From positions 1 through 45,735 of the forward strand of contig CAMWHY010000005.1 in assembly GCA_947174185.1 (NCBI GenBank): a DNA stretch of 45,735 nucleotides, read 5' to 3'. The translations under genes were made by a program, and so were the position numbers. The notes under the pieces were generated by a model that was not told the origin of the DNA, made no database searches, and was given only the letters and a program-made list of their open reading frames with translations. The DNA is from an uncultured Lachnospiraceae bacterium (GTDB lineage Bacteria > Bacillota > Clostridia > Lachnospirales > Lachnospiraceae). This document shows positions 25,400 through 34,734 of this stretch, piece after piece (the first letter of the stretch is position 1; every line of letters begins with the position of its first letter).

Positions 25400-26773
25400 A
25401 TGTCAGAAAACAAAATCCCTTACAAAATCTATCTTGAAGAAAAGGAGATGCCTACGGCATGGTATAACCTGCGCGCGGATATGAAAAACAAACCTGCGCC
25501 GCTCCTGAACCCCGGCACACATCAGCCCATGACTGCCGAAGAACTTGGAGGCGTATTCTGTGAAGAACTTGTTAAACAGGAATTGGATAACGACACAGCT
25601 TATTTTGATATACCGGAAGATATCAGAAACTTTTATAAAATGTACCGCCCATCACCTTTGGTACGGGCATATTGTCTCGAGGAAAAACTGAAAACGCCCG
25701 CAAAGATCTACTACAAATTCGAAGGCAACAATACAAGCGGAAGCCATAAACTCAATTCCGCTATTGCGCAGGCATATTATGCTAAGAAGCAGGGGCTGAA
25801 GGGCGTGACGACAGAAACAGGTGCTGGTCAGTGGGGCACCGCTCTCTCTATGGCATGTTCTTATTTAGGGCTTGACTGCAAGGTATATATGGTAAAATGT
25901 TCCTATGAGCAGAAACCTTTCCGCCGTGAAGTCATGCGTACCTATGGCGCTTCTGTAACACCCTCCCCTTCTATGGAGACGGAAGTCGGCAAAAAGATCC
26001 TTGCCGAACATCCCGGTACCACCGGAAGCCTCGGCTGCGCTATCTCCGAAGCTGTGGAGAAAGCTGTAACAAACGAAGGCTATCGGTACGTTTTGGGAAG
26101 CGTACTCAATCAGGTACTGCTTCATCAGTCCGTCATCGGTCTGGAAGCCAAAACCGCCCTTGATAAATATGGCATCAAACCGGATGTGATCATCGGCTGC
26201 GCCGGCGGCGGTTCCAATCTGGGCGGTCTGATCGCTCCCTTTATGGGCGAGAAACTTCGCGGGGAAGCGGATTATCAATTCATCGCCGTAGAACCGGCTT
26301 CATGTCCCAGCTTTACCCGCGGCACATATGCTTATGATTTCTGCGATACGGGTATGGTTTGTCCGCTTGCAAAGATGTACACCCTTGGCAGCGATTTCAT
26401 TCCTTCCGCCAACCATGCAGGCGGTCTGCGTTATCACGGCATGAGTTCCATTTTGTCCCAGCTCTATAATGACGGACTGATGGAAGCTATTTCCGTAAAA
26501 CAGACTGATGTATTTGAGGCGGCAGAGTATTTTGCAAGGGTAGAGGGAATCCTGCCCGCACCCGAAAGCTCCCATGCCATCCGTGCAGCCATCGACGAAG
26601 CTGTAAAATGCAGGGAAACCGGCGAAGAAAAGACCATTTTATTCGGTCTTACCGGTACGGGTTATTTTGATATGGTGGCATATGAAAAATTCCATGATGG
26701 TCAGATGGACGACTATATTCCTACGGATGAGGAACTGGCAAAATACAGGGCAATGCTTCCGAAGATTGATTAA
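25400..26773 (+). CDS. trpB: TrpB2-type tryptophan synthase beta chain
   Basis: A 457-residue PLP enzyme joining indole and serine into tryptophan. The TrpB2 subgroup is recognised by the longer N-terminus (YNLRADM...PAPLLNPGT) and the RPSPLVRA segment. The PLP lysine is Lys117 in GSHKLNSA, the catalytic Glu is in TETGAGQWG, and the phosphate loop is GCAGGGSN. TrpB2 usually works without a tight TrpA partner and can salvage indole. There is no trpA nearby, but the Trp T-box leader supports a role in tryptophan supply. ATG 25400 follows TGGAGGT. Confidence 0.95.
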   Translation: MSENKIPYKIYLEEKEMPTAWYNLRADMKNKPAPLLNPGTHQPMTAEELGGVFCEELVKQELDNDTAYFDIPEDIRNFYKMYRPSPLVRAYCLEEKLKTPAKIYYKFEGNNTSGSHKLNSAIAQAYYAKKQGLKGVTTETGAGQWGTALSMACSYLGLDCKVYMVKCSYEQKPFRREVMRTYGASVTPSPSMETEVGKKILAEHPGTTGSLGCAISEAVEKAVTNEGYRYVLGSVLNQVLLHQSVIGLEAKTALDKYGIKPDVIIGCAGGGSNLGGLIAPFMGEKLRGEADYQFIAVEPASCPSFTRGTYAYDFCDTGMVCPLAKMYTLGSDFIPSANHAGGLRYHGMSSILSQLYNDGLMEAISVKQTDVFEAAEYFARVEGILPAPESSHAIRAAIDEAVKCRETGEEKTILFGLTGTGYFDMVAYEKFHDGQMDDYIPTDEELAKYRAMLPKID

Positions 26774-26786
26774 GGAACTCGCTTTC

Positions 26787-26818
26787 AAATGCCCCCTGCA
26801 TAGCAGGGGGCATTTTTA
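26787..26818 (+). terminator. Intrinsic terminator of trpB2
   Basis: ATGCCCCCTGC (26789-26799) pairs perfectly with GCAGGGGGCAT (26803-26813) across a 3-base loop, followed by a T-run. Confidence 0.92.
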
Positions 26819-26849
26819 CTGTAACGCAAAATTGTTTTATTTAAAAGAA

Positions 26850-27554
26850 TTATTCAAGCCCCTTTTTCTTATAAGCAACAGCAAATAATACAATCCCAAT
26901 CATAAAATTTGCTGCAATCACCATCATATTTTCCGAAGATATTTTAAAAGGTACTTCTGATGTGCCTAACCCATTGATAAGGTCGCTGATTTGCTGCGAA
27001 TAAATAATTCTGGCAAATTTTTTTATAGTTTCATTGAACATGGAAAGCATTGGAACAAAGGAAAATATCATCATTACCGGCATTGTTACAGAGGTCGCCG
27101 CCATCTGGTTTCTGCCGTAAATACCAATCACTGCACCAATCAGTTCCGACAAAATGATGCCCGATATCATTGACAAAAGAAAGATTGCAAGTTCCTTGCC
27201 TTGATATTCTCCAAGCGCAGCAAATACAGCCGTACCAGCCATGCACATAAGAAAAATATATGTACCGATGCTGATAAGATACTGCCAAGCCTTTACATTA
27301 CTCATCATAAGCGCACGCAATGTATTTTTCTCTTTTTCCTCAGAAATAATTGCGGCCATACATGTGAGCGGCGCCATACCCACAAACATCACCGCAAATA
27401 ATTTTGCAAAAAAATGTTCGGGCATATCTTCCAGTCTGACCGCTTTTTCCATAATGACCGCCATGACCGGAAACATCAGGAATTGAATGAATACTGTTTT
27501 GTTTCTAAGGGTATCAATGATTTGTTTCATAAATATTGCTTTCATATTTTTCAT
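26850..27554 (-). CDS. ABC-2 type transporter permease
   Basis: A permease of about 234 residues with six hydrophobic segments and the ABC-2 layout: an N-terminal helix after MKAIFMKQIIDTLRNK, and a cytosolic EEKEKNTLRALMMS segment (the common EKE-x-N-T-L-R loop) between helices 2 and 3. It ends in a GIVLFAVAYKKKGLE tail. The open frame starts far upstream inside the ATPase gene, but the family N-terminus begins at ATG 27554 (or 27545). Its ATPase lies directly upstream with overlapping ends. Such exporters near LytTR/DUF3021 genes often handle peptides or antimicrobials, but the substrate is unknown. Confidence 0.85.
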   Translation of the reverse strand: MKNMKAIFMKQIIDTLRNKTVFIQFLMFPVMAVIMEKAVRLEDMPEHFFAKLFAVMFVGMAPLTCMAAIISEEKEKNTLRALMMSNVKAWQYLISIGTYIFLMCMAGTAVFAALGEYQGKELAIFLLSMISGIILSELIGAVIGIYGRNQMAATSVTMPVMMIFSFVPMLSMFNETIKKFARIIYSQQISDLINGLGTSEVPFKISSENMMVIAANFMIGIVLFAVAYKKKGLE

Positions 27555-27597
27555 ACTTGAATCTAACCTCCCTGTCGCGGCACTGCTGCCATTTTTT

Positions 27598-28446
27598 TCA
27601 CACCAGTTCTTTTCCTGTAAGCTCCATAAATACAGTTTCCAGATTCGGCTCGGTAGTATGTATCGTTTCCGCACGACCGTTTTTAATCAGTTCAGCAATT
27701 TCCTCAGCCGCATCTTCATTATGCGGGAACTGTATATCCGAACCATCTGAAAGATGTATCTTCAGCATACGCTGATGATCATATCTCCGGCATATTTCCT
27801 GAGGACACCCCTGCTCCGCAATTTTTCCTTCATTTATCATCACAAGATAATCGCAAAGCTTTTCTGCCTCCGACATAGTATGGGTTGTAAGAAAAATCGT
27901 TTTTCCTTTTTCCTTTTCCGCAAGCATCATTTTATGAATCTCATCGGCAGTCGCCGGGTCAAGTCCGCTGGTAGGTTCGTCAAGGAACAAAACATCAGGC
28001 TCCGTCATAAATACCCTCGCAAGCCGAAGCCTGCTGCGCATCCCCTTTGAAAGCTTTTCGGCTGTAGTTTTTTTTGCACTCTCAAGCCCTACTTTTTTTA
28101 GCGCATTTATAATGCTGTCCTCTTTAACGTCATATATTTGCGCAAATACTTTCAGATTTTCATAGCAGTTCAAACGCTCATAAATACCGAAATTATCCAT
28201 CATTATTCCGAATCCTTTATGATCCTCTCCCGTCAGCTTATGAATATCCACACTGTTGATTTCTCCGGTCCCAGAGTCACATTCAAGCTGTCCCGTAAGT
28301 ATTTTTATCAGCGTAGTTTTTCCCACACCCGACGGACCGAGAAGTCCGAATATTTGTCCCTTACGAACCTGAAAGCTGATACCGTCCAGAACCTTTTTGC
28401 TGCCAAATGATTTTACAATATGATCTGCTTTAATCGTTACTTCCAT
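27598..28446 (-). CDS. ABC transporter ATP-binding protein
   Basis: A protein of about 282 residues with Walker A GPSGVGKTT, signature LSKGMRSRLRLA, Walker B VLFLDEPTSGLDP and the switch His in TTHTMSEAE. The C-terminal extension (LKIHLSDGSDIQF... ETVFMELTGKELV) is typical of drug/peptide exporter ATPases. ATG 28446 follows AGGAGG, and the longer frame upstream is spurious. It is the third gene of the set LytTR-DUF3021-ATPase-permease. Confidence 0.93.
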   Translation of the reverse strand: MEVTIKADHIVKSFGSKKVLDGISFQVRKGQIFGLLGPSGVGKTTLIKILTGQLECDSGTGEINSVDIHKLTGEDHKGFGIMMDNFGIYERLNCYENLKVFAQIYDVKEDSIINALKKVGLESAKKTTAEKLSKGMRSRLRLARVFMTEPDVLFLDEPTSGLDPATADEIHKMMLAEKEKGKTIFLTTHTMSEAEKLCDYLVMINEGKIAEQGCPQEICRRYDHQRMLKIHLSDGSDIQFPHNEDAAEEIAELIKNGRAETIHTTEPNLETVFMELTGKELV

Positions 28447-28448
28447 TT

Positions 28449-28919
28449 TTAATCCTCCTCTTTGTATCGTTTTAACGCTTCTTCCAGCTTGCGGTTTTCC
28501 TGTTTTTCCGCTACCAGAGAAATCATCGTACCGACAGTACAGCAGACAACAAAGCATATGAGAAACATAATCCACGCCATGGGCAGATCCGCAGGAAACC
28601 AGTCAAAAGCAATAATAAACACAAGTATGATCGCAAATGTCCCGGCAAACATGGCGGCAATCCTCGCGGCAGTTGGCATTTTTATAATCAAGATATCCGT
28701 CATAAAAATAAATCTTAAAACAGTAATCGCCAATACCGCCAGCAGAAACTGAAAACTTGTGGCAACGCCCAAACCGTGACTGCCCATGGAAAAAATTGTG
28801 GAAAGTTCCTGTGCCGAAGCGCCAAATAAAATGCAGAAAATATTCAGCAGTACAATAGTGATTCCATATATTGTAAATACCTGTGAACAAAATTCCAGTA
28901 TGGAGAATTTCTTATCCAT
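28449..28919 (-). CDS. DUF3021 family membrane protein
   Basis: A 156-residue protein with four predicted transmembrane helices (about 12-34, 55-75, 83-105 and 112-138) and a basic/acidic cytosolic tail (EKQENRKLEEALKRYKEED). DUF3021 proteins are habitually encoded directly after a LytTR regulator, as here, and are thought to restrain or modulate it. ATG 28919 follows the LytTR stop by one base. Confidence 0.85.
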   Translation of the reverse strand: MDKKFSILEFCSQVFTIYGITIVLLNIFCILFGASAQELSTIFSMGSHGLGVATSFQFLLAVLAITVLRFIFMTDILIIKMPTAARIAAMFAGTFAIILVFIIAFDWFPADLPMAWIMFLICFVVCCTVGTMISLVAEKQENRKLEEALKRYKEED

Positions 28920-28920
28920 A

Positions 28921-29361
28921 TCAATGTACCCCCATTCTTTTTTTCAGCTCATCGGCGTATTGTCTGGACGCTATGAGCTGTTCGCCGTTTTCAAGAGTAA
29001 TGCGAATTTTGCGGTCAAACTCGGCTTTGAGAGAACGTATATATTTCAGATGCACAATACAGGATTTACTGATACGTAAAAAATTCCTTCCGCAAAGCTG
29101 ATCGTCCATTTCATACAGCTTCAGTTTTGATTCATAACAGTCGTTTTCGGTATAAACAAAAGTCTTTCTATCAACCGTCTCAATATATGCAATTTCTGAA
29201 ATATCAAGTATGTGGATCTCGTCGTTTTTTATCACCGTGATCTGATTATCCGCCATGCGGATCGCCGCAATAATGCTTTCCGTTTCGGCGGTAATGCTGC
29301 CGCAGTTGATAATGATCTCCGTATCGGTAAACTCAGGATCTATGTTAATAGATATTTTCAC
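28921..29361 (-). CDS. LytTR DNA-binding transcriptional regulator
   Basis: A 146-residue protein without a receiver domain. Its C-terminal half is a LytTR domain (ILDISEIAYIETVDRKTFVYT and LRISKSCIVHLKYIRSLKAEF). It starts at GTG 29361, and the ribosome-binding site GGAGG belongs to repeat module B. With DUF3021 and the ABC exporter downstream it forms a four-gene unit, probably autoregulated. Confidence 0.9.
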   Translation of the reverse strand: MKISINIDPEFTDTEIIINCGSITAETESIIAAIRMADNQITVIKNDEIHILDISEIAYIETVDRKTFVYTENDCYESKLKLYEMDDQLCGRNFLRISKSCIVHLKYIRSLKAEFDRKIRITLENGEQLIASRQYADELKKRMGVH

Positions 29362-29416
29362 ACTAATCCTCCATGTCAGAGCAGTTTTATCAAGTTTTTC
29401 TTCTTTTTTGATAAAA
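29362..29416 (-). repeat. Hairpin/RBS cassette, copy B (upstream of LytTR gene)
   Basis: On the minus strand a 9-bp hairpin TTTTATCAA/TTGATAAAA (29408-29416 with 29385-29393) is followed by AACTGCTCTGACATGGAGGATTA, which supplies the RBS for GTG 29361. The tail is identical to copy A over more than 20 bases. The GATTG hairpin module is absent here. Confidence 0.8.
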
Positions 29417-29443
29417 TATTATCATAACGCATTATTTTTTCAA
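29416..29443 (-). promoter_or_regulatory. Promoter for LytTR-DUF3021-ABC operon
   Basis: On the minus strand, TTGAAA (29438-29443), a 16-base spacer and TAATAT (29416-29421). Transcription would begin near the hairpin of cassette B. Confidence 0.6.
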
Positions 29444-29492
29444 CTGTACGATACATAACCTGCCATATTCTACGCATGAATTACCAAAGTAT

Positions 29493-29527
29493 ATAAAAAA
29501 ACCGGAATGACCCAAAGATCATTCCGG
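29493..29527 (-). terminator. Intrinsic terminator of the MacB-type ABC operon
   Basis: CCGGAATGA (29502-29510) pairs with TCATTCCGG (29519-29527), followed on the minus strand by a run of seven T. Confidence 0.9.
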
Positions 29528-29547
29528 CAGATTTTTGTATTTGACGA

Positions 29548-31875
29548 TTACAGTTCATTGATCGTATCCGTAATCGCCATACTCCGTATCCGTTGTGCAG
29601 GTGCTTTCACCGCTGCAACACAGGATACAACGCCTAAAGCGAATATGACTGCCATCGTGGAAAACGGAATATCCCATGTTCCCCCAAAATGTGTAATCAA
29701 TAGTTTAACATAAATCAAATGATGAAGCGCCAGTCCCGCCATAATTCCAACAAAGGTGCCACAGAAAGCATAAGTAACCGCTTCTGCTGTTATCATCTTT
29801 GTAACCTGCCTGCTTTCCATACCAACGGCACGCATTACGCCATACTGCTTGATCCTTGCGGATACGCCCATAGAAACGCTGTTCATGATATTCAGCACCA
29901 TAACGAAGAAAATAATCGCCAGAAAGCCATACGCCCCAAGCCGCAATACCCAATAACTGCTATATACTACCTGGAGGTCTTCTCTCCGGTCTGCAAATAC
30001 ATGAGGGCCTGCCAGGCTGCGGATCTGATCCACGGTTGTCTCTTCTGCGCCCTTTTCCAATACTACATTTATCATCATATATCCCTGCTCTCCTGTCAGA
30101 CGCGTGAAGTTATTTTCCGAACAGACAATCACAGGGGAACCGCTGACGCTTCCAATTCCTTCGGAGGCAACACAGGCAATTTCAAGCTCACAATTTCCGA
30201 TTTTTATCTGATCGCCTACGTCATACCGGCTATCTTCACTAAAAATAGTAAGCACATAATCGGAGTTTCCATAAACCTTTGACAAATCCCCACTTGCTAC
30301 AGATTTTTTTGTGCTGTCCAGCATAAAGTCCGTATAAGACACCAAATCAATCATTGCTTCTCTGCCATTAATCTGAGCCGGAAGGCTGATCGCATACATC
30401 GTACCAAAAGCACTTTTCACCCCCGGTATTTCAGAAAGTTCCTCAGCAAGGCTTCTGTCTATGGAATTCGTATTGTCCTGACTTGCTATGGCAACATCCG
30501 GCGAAAAATTACTTTCCGACGGAAGCAGCTTATGCACAATATCAAGACAGGCGGAAAACGCCAGAAACAAGATAATAGGGAGCGCAAAGGAGCCTATCAT
30601 GAGAAGCAGATTTTTCTTGGCTTCCGTTGCATGACGGATACCAAGCAAAGTCTCCATTTTGAAAAGCCTGATATCTGCCGTACGTCTGACTGTCTTTACA
30701 TCCTGTACATTACCGGACACCGCCGCTATGGGAGATACTCTTGCCGCCTGTTTTGCAGGAGAATGTGACGCAATGAGCACAGTGATAATACCGACGGTTA
30801 TCCCGCAGAAAATCCCGCTTATACTCACTCCAAAAAGCGGTATCTCTGCCAATTCTCCTTTGACAAAAAAGCGGAGTATTGCACACAATATCCAGCACGT
30901 CGCCATACCAAGAATACAGCCTGCCGGAATAGCGTTTTTACACCAATTCAACGCTTCCAGTCTTACAAAATGTACAATCTGCTTCTTGCTTGCGCCTATG
31001 CACCTCATCATCCCAAAGAAACTCGTCCTTTGTACAACGTTGCTGTTCATACAGCCTGAAATCATAAATACACCCGCAATCAGAACAAGCAGAAAACAGG
31101 CTATCGCCAGTGGATAGACATTCTTTACCGTTTGATTGCTGCTTGCCCCCATCAATCCAAGGACAGCAGTATTTTCGTCCACATTTACGTCTGCAAGTCC
31201 GTACTGTTCCTTTATTCCCGCAATCACTTTTTTAAGACTGGCATTCTCCATAAACCGGACATAATATTCCGTATCAGCACTTTCCCCGTTACTGTCACAG
31301 ATTCTCTGAAAGACAGACCTGTTCATATATACGCAGCTTCCGTCAATGATATCATTAAATTCCGTATCATCTTCATAAAACGCCGATATTTTAAAATCAA
31401 AATCTCCCATAGGCGTATTTAAAGTAACGCTGTCTCCTACATTGACCCCAAAAAGTTCCTTTGCATCAGCACTGAGAGCAATTTCATTATCTTTTTCAGG
31501 ATAAGAGCCTTCCCTTGGATAATTCATGATATCTGTAAGGTATGTTTCCTCTACGCCGTATATAACAGCATTTTTACCGCCGATATAATAATCCTCTAAT
31601 GTGTCAGCATTGATCTTTCCATATCGTGAGAAAACCGCAACGTCAGGACGCGTTACGATCTGCTCCGCATTATCGTACTGCACATCCTTTAATATGATAT
31701 GATAATTTCCATGCTTATTTATCAATTCCGTTTGTTCCATCCTGACCCACATCTCCGCCATAGAGAACACAGATGTGACAAGGAAAACTGCAAGCACAAT
31801 GCAGAAGCGTGTCATACGGCTCTGACGTTTGTGAACCTGTGCAGAAATAGATACAAGACTAAGATAACTTTTCAT
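29548..31875 (-). CDS. FtsX/MacB-type ABC transporter permease
   Basis: A 775-residue permease with an N-terminal transmembrane helix, a large extracytoplasmic domain, and two FtsX-type three-helix units (about residues 255-370 and 660-770). The second unit contains [23 protein letters not shown], the typical FtsX cytosolic loop, and the first contains the matching [17 protein letters not shown]. The start overlaps the ATPase stop (ATGA at 31872-31875), with AAGGAG upstream. Together with the ATPase and the adjacent two-component system it resembles peptide-antibiotic or signal exporters of Firmicutes. The substrate is not readable from the sequence. Confidence 0.92.
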   Translation of the reverse strand: MKSYLSLVSISAQVHKRQSRMTRFCIVLAVFLVTSVFSMAEMWVRMEQTELINKHGNYHIILKDVQYDNAEQIVTRPDVAVFSRYGKINADTLEDYYIGGKNAVIYGVEETYLTDIMNYPREGSYPEKDNEIALSADAKELFGVNVGDSVTLNTPMGDFDFKISAFYEDDTEFNDIIDGSCVYMNRSVFQRICDSNGESADTEYYVRFMENASLKKVIAGIKEQYGLADVNVDENTAVLGLMGASSNQTVKNVYPLAIACFLLVLIAGVFMISGCMNSNVVQRTSFFGMMRCIGASKKQIVHFVRLEALNWCKNAIPAGCILGMATCWILCAILRFFVKGELAEIPLFGVSISGIFCGITVGIITVLIASHSPAKQAARVSPIAAVSGNVQDVKTVRRTADIRLFKMETLLGIRHATEAKKNLLLMIGSFALPIILFLAFSACLDIVHKLLPSESNFSPDVAIASQDNTNSIDRSLAEELSEIPGVKSAFGTMYAISLPAQINGREAMIDLVSYTDFMLDSTKKSVASGDLSKVYGNSDYVLTIFSEDSRYDVGDQIKIGNCELEIACVASEGIGSVSGSPVIVCSENNFTRLTGEQGYMMINVVLEKGAEETTVDQIRSLAGPHVFADRREDLQVVYSSYWVLRLGAYGFLAIIFFVMVLNIMNSVSMGVSARIKQYGVMRAVGMESRQVTKMITAEAVTYAFCGTFVGIMAGLALHHLIYVKLLITHFGGTWDIPFSTMAVIFALGVVSCVAAVKAPAQRIRSMAITDTINEL

Positions 31876-32606
31876 TCACAGTCTCCTTTCCATTCCAGTT
31901 CACACATTGCAGACGTCCCCCGGACGTCCTGCGCCCTCCCCAGATCAGTCAGCACTCCATCTGACACCTGTAACACCCTGTCTGCGGTCTGTGCAATGCT
32001 GCGGTTATGGGTAATCATAATAATGGTCTGCTCATATTTTTTTGAAGCCTCCTTTAACAAGGCAATGACTTCGCTGCTGTTCTGCGTATCCAGATTTCCC
32101 GTAGGTTCGTCCGCAAGGATGAGGGAAGGACGTGTGATCAAAGCACGACCAATCGCCACACGCTGCTGTTGTCCGCCGGAAAGCTGACTTGGCAGATGGT
32201 TACGCCGTTCTTTCAGGTTAAGCACCGCAAGCAGTTCTTCCAGATACCGTTTATCAGGCTTCTGGTAATCAAGCAGTACCGGAAATACGATATTCTGCTC
32301 AACGGTCAGCTCCGGTATTAAGTTAAAAGCCTGAAATATAAAACCTATATTTCTCCGTCTAAAAATAGTAAGCTTACGGTCATCCATGGAGAAAATATCT
32401 CTGCCGCCGATAATAACCCTGCCGGATGTAGGTGCGTCAAGCGCGCCAATCATATTAAGAAGCGTACTTTTGCCAGAGCCGGATTCGCCAACGATTGCAA
32501 CATACTCGCCCTTCGGAACAGAAAAACTAACATTTTTCAATGCCTGTACGGCAGCCTCCCCACTGCCATAGGTCTTACAGATGTTGTTGACTTCTAATAA
32601 ATTCAT
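31872..32606 (-). CDS. MacB/LolD-type ABC transporter ATP-binding protein
   Basis: A 244-residue ATPase with Walker [11 protein letters not shown]-loop in [14 protein letters not shown], signature [14 protein letters not shown], Walker [13 protein letters not shown] and the switch His in MITHN. The DEPTGNLD form is characteristic of the MacB/LolD/FtsE class. RBS AAGAGGTG precedes ATG 32606. It overlaps the permease gene by four bases, so the two are translationally coupled. Confidence 0.95.
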   Translation of the reverse strand: MNLLEVNNICKTYGSGEAAVQALKNVSFSVPKGEYVAIVGESGSGKSTLLNMIGALDAPTSGRVIIGGRDIFSMDDRKLTIFRRRNIGFIFQAFNLIPELTVEQNIVFPVLLDYQKPDKRYLEELLAVLNLKERRNHLPSQLSGGQQQRVAIGRALITRPSLILADEPTGNLDTQNSSEVIALLKEASKKYEQTIIMITHNRSIAQTADRVLQVSDGVLTDLGRAQDVRGTSAMCELEWKGDCE

Positions 32607-32655
32607 TTTGTAAACACCTCTTTTCGTTTTGATGGCTCCAATATAACAATGAATT

Positions 32656-32694
32656 CCTACATCTATACTACAATCATCCTACAATTTTGTAGGA
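32656..32694 (-). promoter_or_regulatory. Candidate OmpR-type operator upstream of ABC operon
   Basis: CCTACA, ACTACA and CCTACA occur at 32656, 32667 and 32678, exactly 11 bases apart, the helical-turn spacing favoured by OmpR/PhoB regulators. The last copy is also the left arm of the dyad TCCTACAA/TTGTAGGA (32677-32694). A TTATAT-like -10 for the ABC genes lies just downstream on the minus strand with a poor -35, as for an activated promoter. Confidence 0.6.
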
Positions 32695-32706
32695 AAGCAT
32701 AATAAA

Positions 32707-33732
32707 TTATGTTAGGAAATTCAATGTAAAAGAGGTTCCAACTCCTAACGTGCTATCAACTTCAATCGTTCCATCATGGACTTCCACAATCGCTTTTGTT
32801 AAAGATAATCCCAGTCCAATCCCCTGGGTATCTTTCGAAAAACGGCTTCGGTAAAACCTTTTGAAAATATGGTGCAAATCCTCCGGATCAATACCGCTTC
32901 CATTATCCCTCACCGTGATCTGAACAATAGAAGCAAAGACACGCCACTCAATACGAATCAAGTCGCCCTTCCCCGTATGGTCAAGGGCATTTTTCACAAG
33001 ATTGCCGATTGCTTCGGTGATCCAGCCGCCATCACATAAAAATGCGGCTGTTTCATCGCCTGACAAAACAATTTCCTTTCCCTCCTGCTCGGCGCGAAAC
33101 AAAAAATACTTCTTTACCTTTTCAGTAAGCTCAAAGATATTTTCTAAAGACTTCTCCAACACTAGCGTACCGGCGTCCAGTTTTGTAATTTTCAGCAGAT
33201 TGGACACCAGCGTTTCAATGCGGTCAAGTTCCTGCTCGGAAAGCTTTAGAAATTCCGATATGGTTGAGTCATCTTTTGCTTCGTCCTGCAAAATTCCATT
33301 ATAAATATTAAGGGCAGCAAGCGGCGTTTTTAATTGGTGCGAAATATCTGACAGGGTATGTTTCAAAAATTTCTTTGCACTCTTCTCATTTTCTGCATGG
33401 GCATTTAAAATAGAAACCAGAGAATTTACTTCGTGGAACAACCGGAACAGTTCTCCCTCATCGTTGCACTCAATGCTAACATCTTTGTTACCGGATAAAT
33501 ATTCTCTCATCTGCGATATAGCGTCTTCCATCATTTTATGCTGTTCCACAAAATATTTTAGGCAAAGTATAACAATCGTCACACTCATACATAAAGAAGA
33601 TATGGTGACATAAAGCGCTGCGTTTTTAACTTCCAAAACCGCTAAGACCGCCGAGACCAATGTAAAAATAAAAATACATATAAAAATACCATAAAAAAGC
33701 ATTTTGATTTTTTGATTGGCAAATATTTTCAT
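32707..33732 (-). CDS. Sensor histidine kinase
   Basis: A kinase of about 341 residues. Two N-terminal transmembrane helices (about 10-35 and 42-62) enclose almost no extracytoplasmic loop. HisKA has SDISHQLKTPLAAL, and HATPase_c has IGNLVKNALDHT (N box), VRDNGSGID and GIGLGLSLTKA. The tiny external loop is that of intramembrane-sensing kinases, often tied to ABC transporters. The start at ATG 33732 follows GAGGTG; a longer frame to 33759 overlaps the regulator gene. It pairs with the OmpR regulator upstream. Confidence 0.92.
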   Translation of the reverse strand: MKIFANQKIKMLFYGIFICIFIFTLVSAVLAVLEVKNAALYVTISSLCMSVTIVILCLKYFVEQHKMMEDAISQMREYLSGNKDVSIECNDEGELFRLFHEVNSLVSILNAHAENEKSAKKFLKHTLSDISHQLKTPLAALNIYNGILQDEAKDDSTISEFLKLSEQELDRIETLVSNLLKITKLDAGTLVLEKSLENIFELTEKVKKYFLFRAEQEGKEIVLSGDETAAFLCDGGWITEAIGNLVKNALDHTGKGDLIRIEWRVFASIVQITVRDNGSGIDPEDLHHIFKRFYRSRFSKDTQGIGLGLSLTKAIVEVHDGTIEVDSTLGVGTSFTLNFLT

Positions 33733-33740
33733 CGTACACC

Positions 33741-34427
33741 TCATTTCATTATGTTCCATTTATATCCCATACCACGGACTGTGACAATTCGTTCCGGCTT
33801 CCCCGGATCATCTTCAATCTTAGTGCGAAGCCTGCGAATATACACTGTAAGGGAATTGTTATCTATATAATTTTCGCTGCAGTCCCACAGTTTCCCTAAA
33901 ATCTGCTCCGGAGAAAGAATTTGGTCGGGATATTCCAGAAACAGGCATAACAATTTGTATTCGCCTGCAGTCAAATCAATCCTCTGCCCTTTTTTATATA
34001 CTTCACCTTTTAAAAGCTGGACGCTGATATCGTTAGAATTTAATTCTGTAACAGCAGAAGAAAAGTTTTCGCTTCTGCGGAGCAGGGCGTTAATTCTTGA
34101 CAGGAATACCGCTAACTTGAAAGGTTTTGTCATATAATCATCGCCCCCTATATCAAGCCCCATAATCATATCCGTTTCCTCATCAGCGGCAGTCAGAAAC
34201 ATAATAGGTACTTTTGAAGTTTTGCGCAGCTTCTTACAAAAATCAAAGCCAGATCCATCAGGAAGCGACACATCTAAAACAGCCAGATCATATTTTTCCT
34301 TTTCCCATAATCCATCTGCTTCCAGCGTAGTACGGGCAACTGTTACTTCATATCCCTGCTTTTTTAGAGCAAAGGATAATCCATTGATTAAACTCATGTC
34401 ATCTTCCAATAAAAAAAGTCGTTTCAT
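33741..34427 (-). CDS. OmpR-family response regulator
   Basis: A 228-residue regulator. The receiver has LLEDDMSL, the phosphoacceptor Asp in LAVLDVSLPDG (about residue 52) and the KPF motif, and the C-terminal winged helix ends LRTKIEDDPGKPERIVTVRG, then YKW. It is cotranscribed with the kinase downstream. The likely target is the ABC operon, where 11-bp-spaced repeats are found. Confidence 0.95.
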   Translation of the reverse strand: MKRLFLLEDDMSLINGLSFALKKQGYEVTVARTTLEADGLWEKEKYDLAVLDVSLPDGSGFDFCKKLRKTSKVPIMFLTAADEETDMIMGLDIGGDDYMTKPFKLAVFLSRINALLRRSENFSSAVTELNSNDISVQLLKGEVYKKGQRIDLTAGEYKLLCLFLEYPDQILSPEQILGKLWDCSENYIDNNSLTVYIRRLRTKIEDDPGKPERIVTVRGMGYKWNIMK

Positions 34428-34559
34428 TAATGATCACTTTCCTTTCCAATTTTTTCCTGCATCAGCCGGCTTTTCTGAAGTTCCCTAATCCTCCACCACC
34501 TGCAAAATAGGTATATATTCTATCATCCTATGATCCTTTCCACATTATTTACCAGCATA

Positions 34560-34588
34560 ATTATAGTTGGATATACGAATCATATCAA
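34560..34588 (-). promoter_or_regulatory. Sigma-A promoter for the OmpR-type regulator/kinase pair
   Basis: On the minus strand, TTGATA (34583-34588), 17 bases, then TATAAT (34560-34565). The implied leader is about 125 nt before ATG 34427. Confidence 0.75.
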
Positions 34589-34610
34589 GGGTTTAAAAAC
34601 TGCCGCCATG

Positions 34611-34639
34611 TTGACAACCAAAGAACCAAACCATATAAT
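34611..34639 (+). promoter_or_regulatory. Consensus sigma-A promoter for the secreted repeat protein
   Basis: A perfect TTGACA (34611-34616), 17 bases, and a perfect TATAAT (34634-34639). The leader is about 90 nt. The region between 34428 and 34734 holds only this and the divergent promoter. Confidence 0.85.
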
Positions 34640-34734
34640 ATCATATAATATTATGAAGCATTTTCAGCAATACAGTCAGCGGTCAGCTTTTACATCATAG
34701 ATGGCTGTCCGATCATCAGCGAAAGGAGAATTTA

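Noticed and set aside
28447..28575. Upstream extension of the ABC ATPase frame into the DUF3021 gene
   Set aside because: The ATPase domain begins at ATG 28446 with AGGAGG just before it, and the extension is a shadow of the DUF3021 gene.
34470..34500. TGGAGGATTAG on the minus strand upstream of the OmpR regulator, resembling the cassette tail
   Set aside because: Only about ten bases match, the conserved GCTCTGACA part is missing, and no start codon follows at RBS distance.
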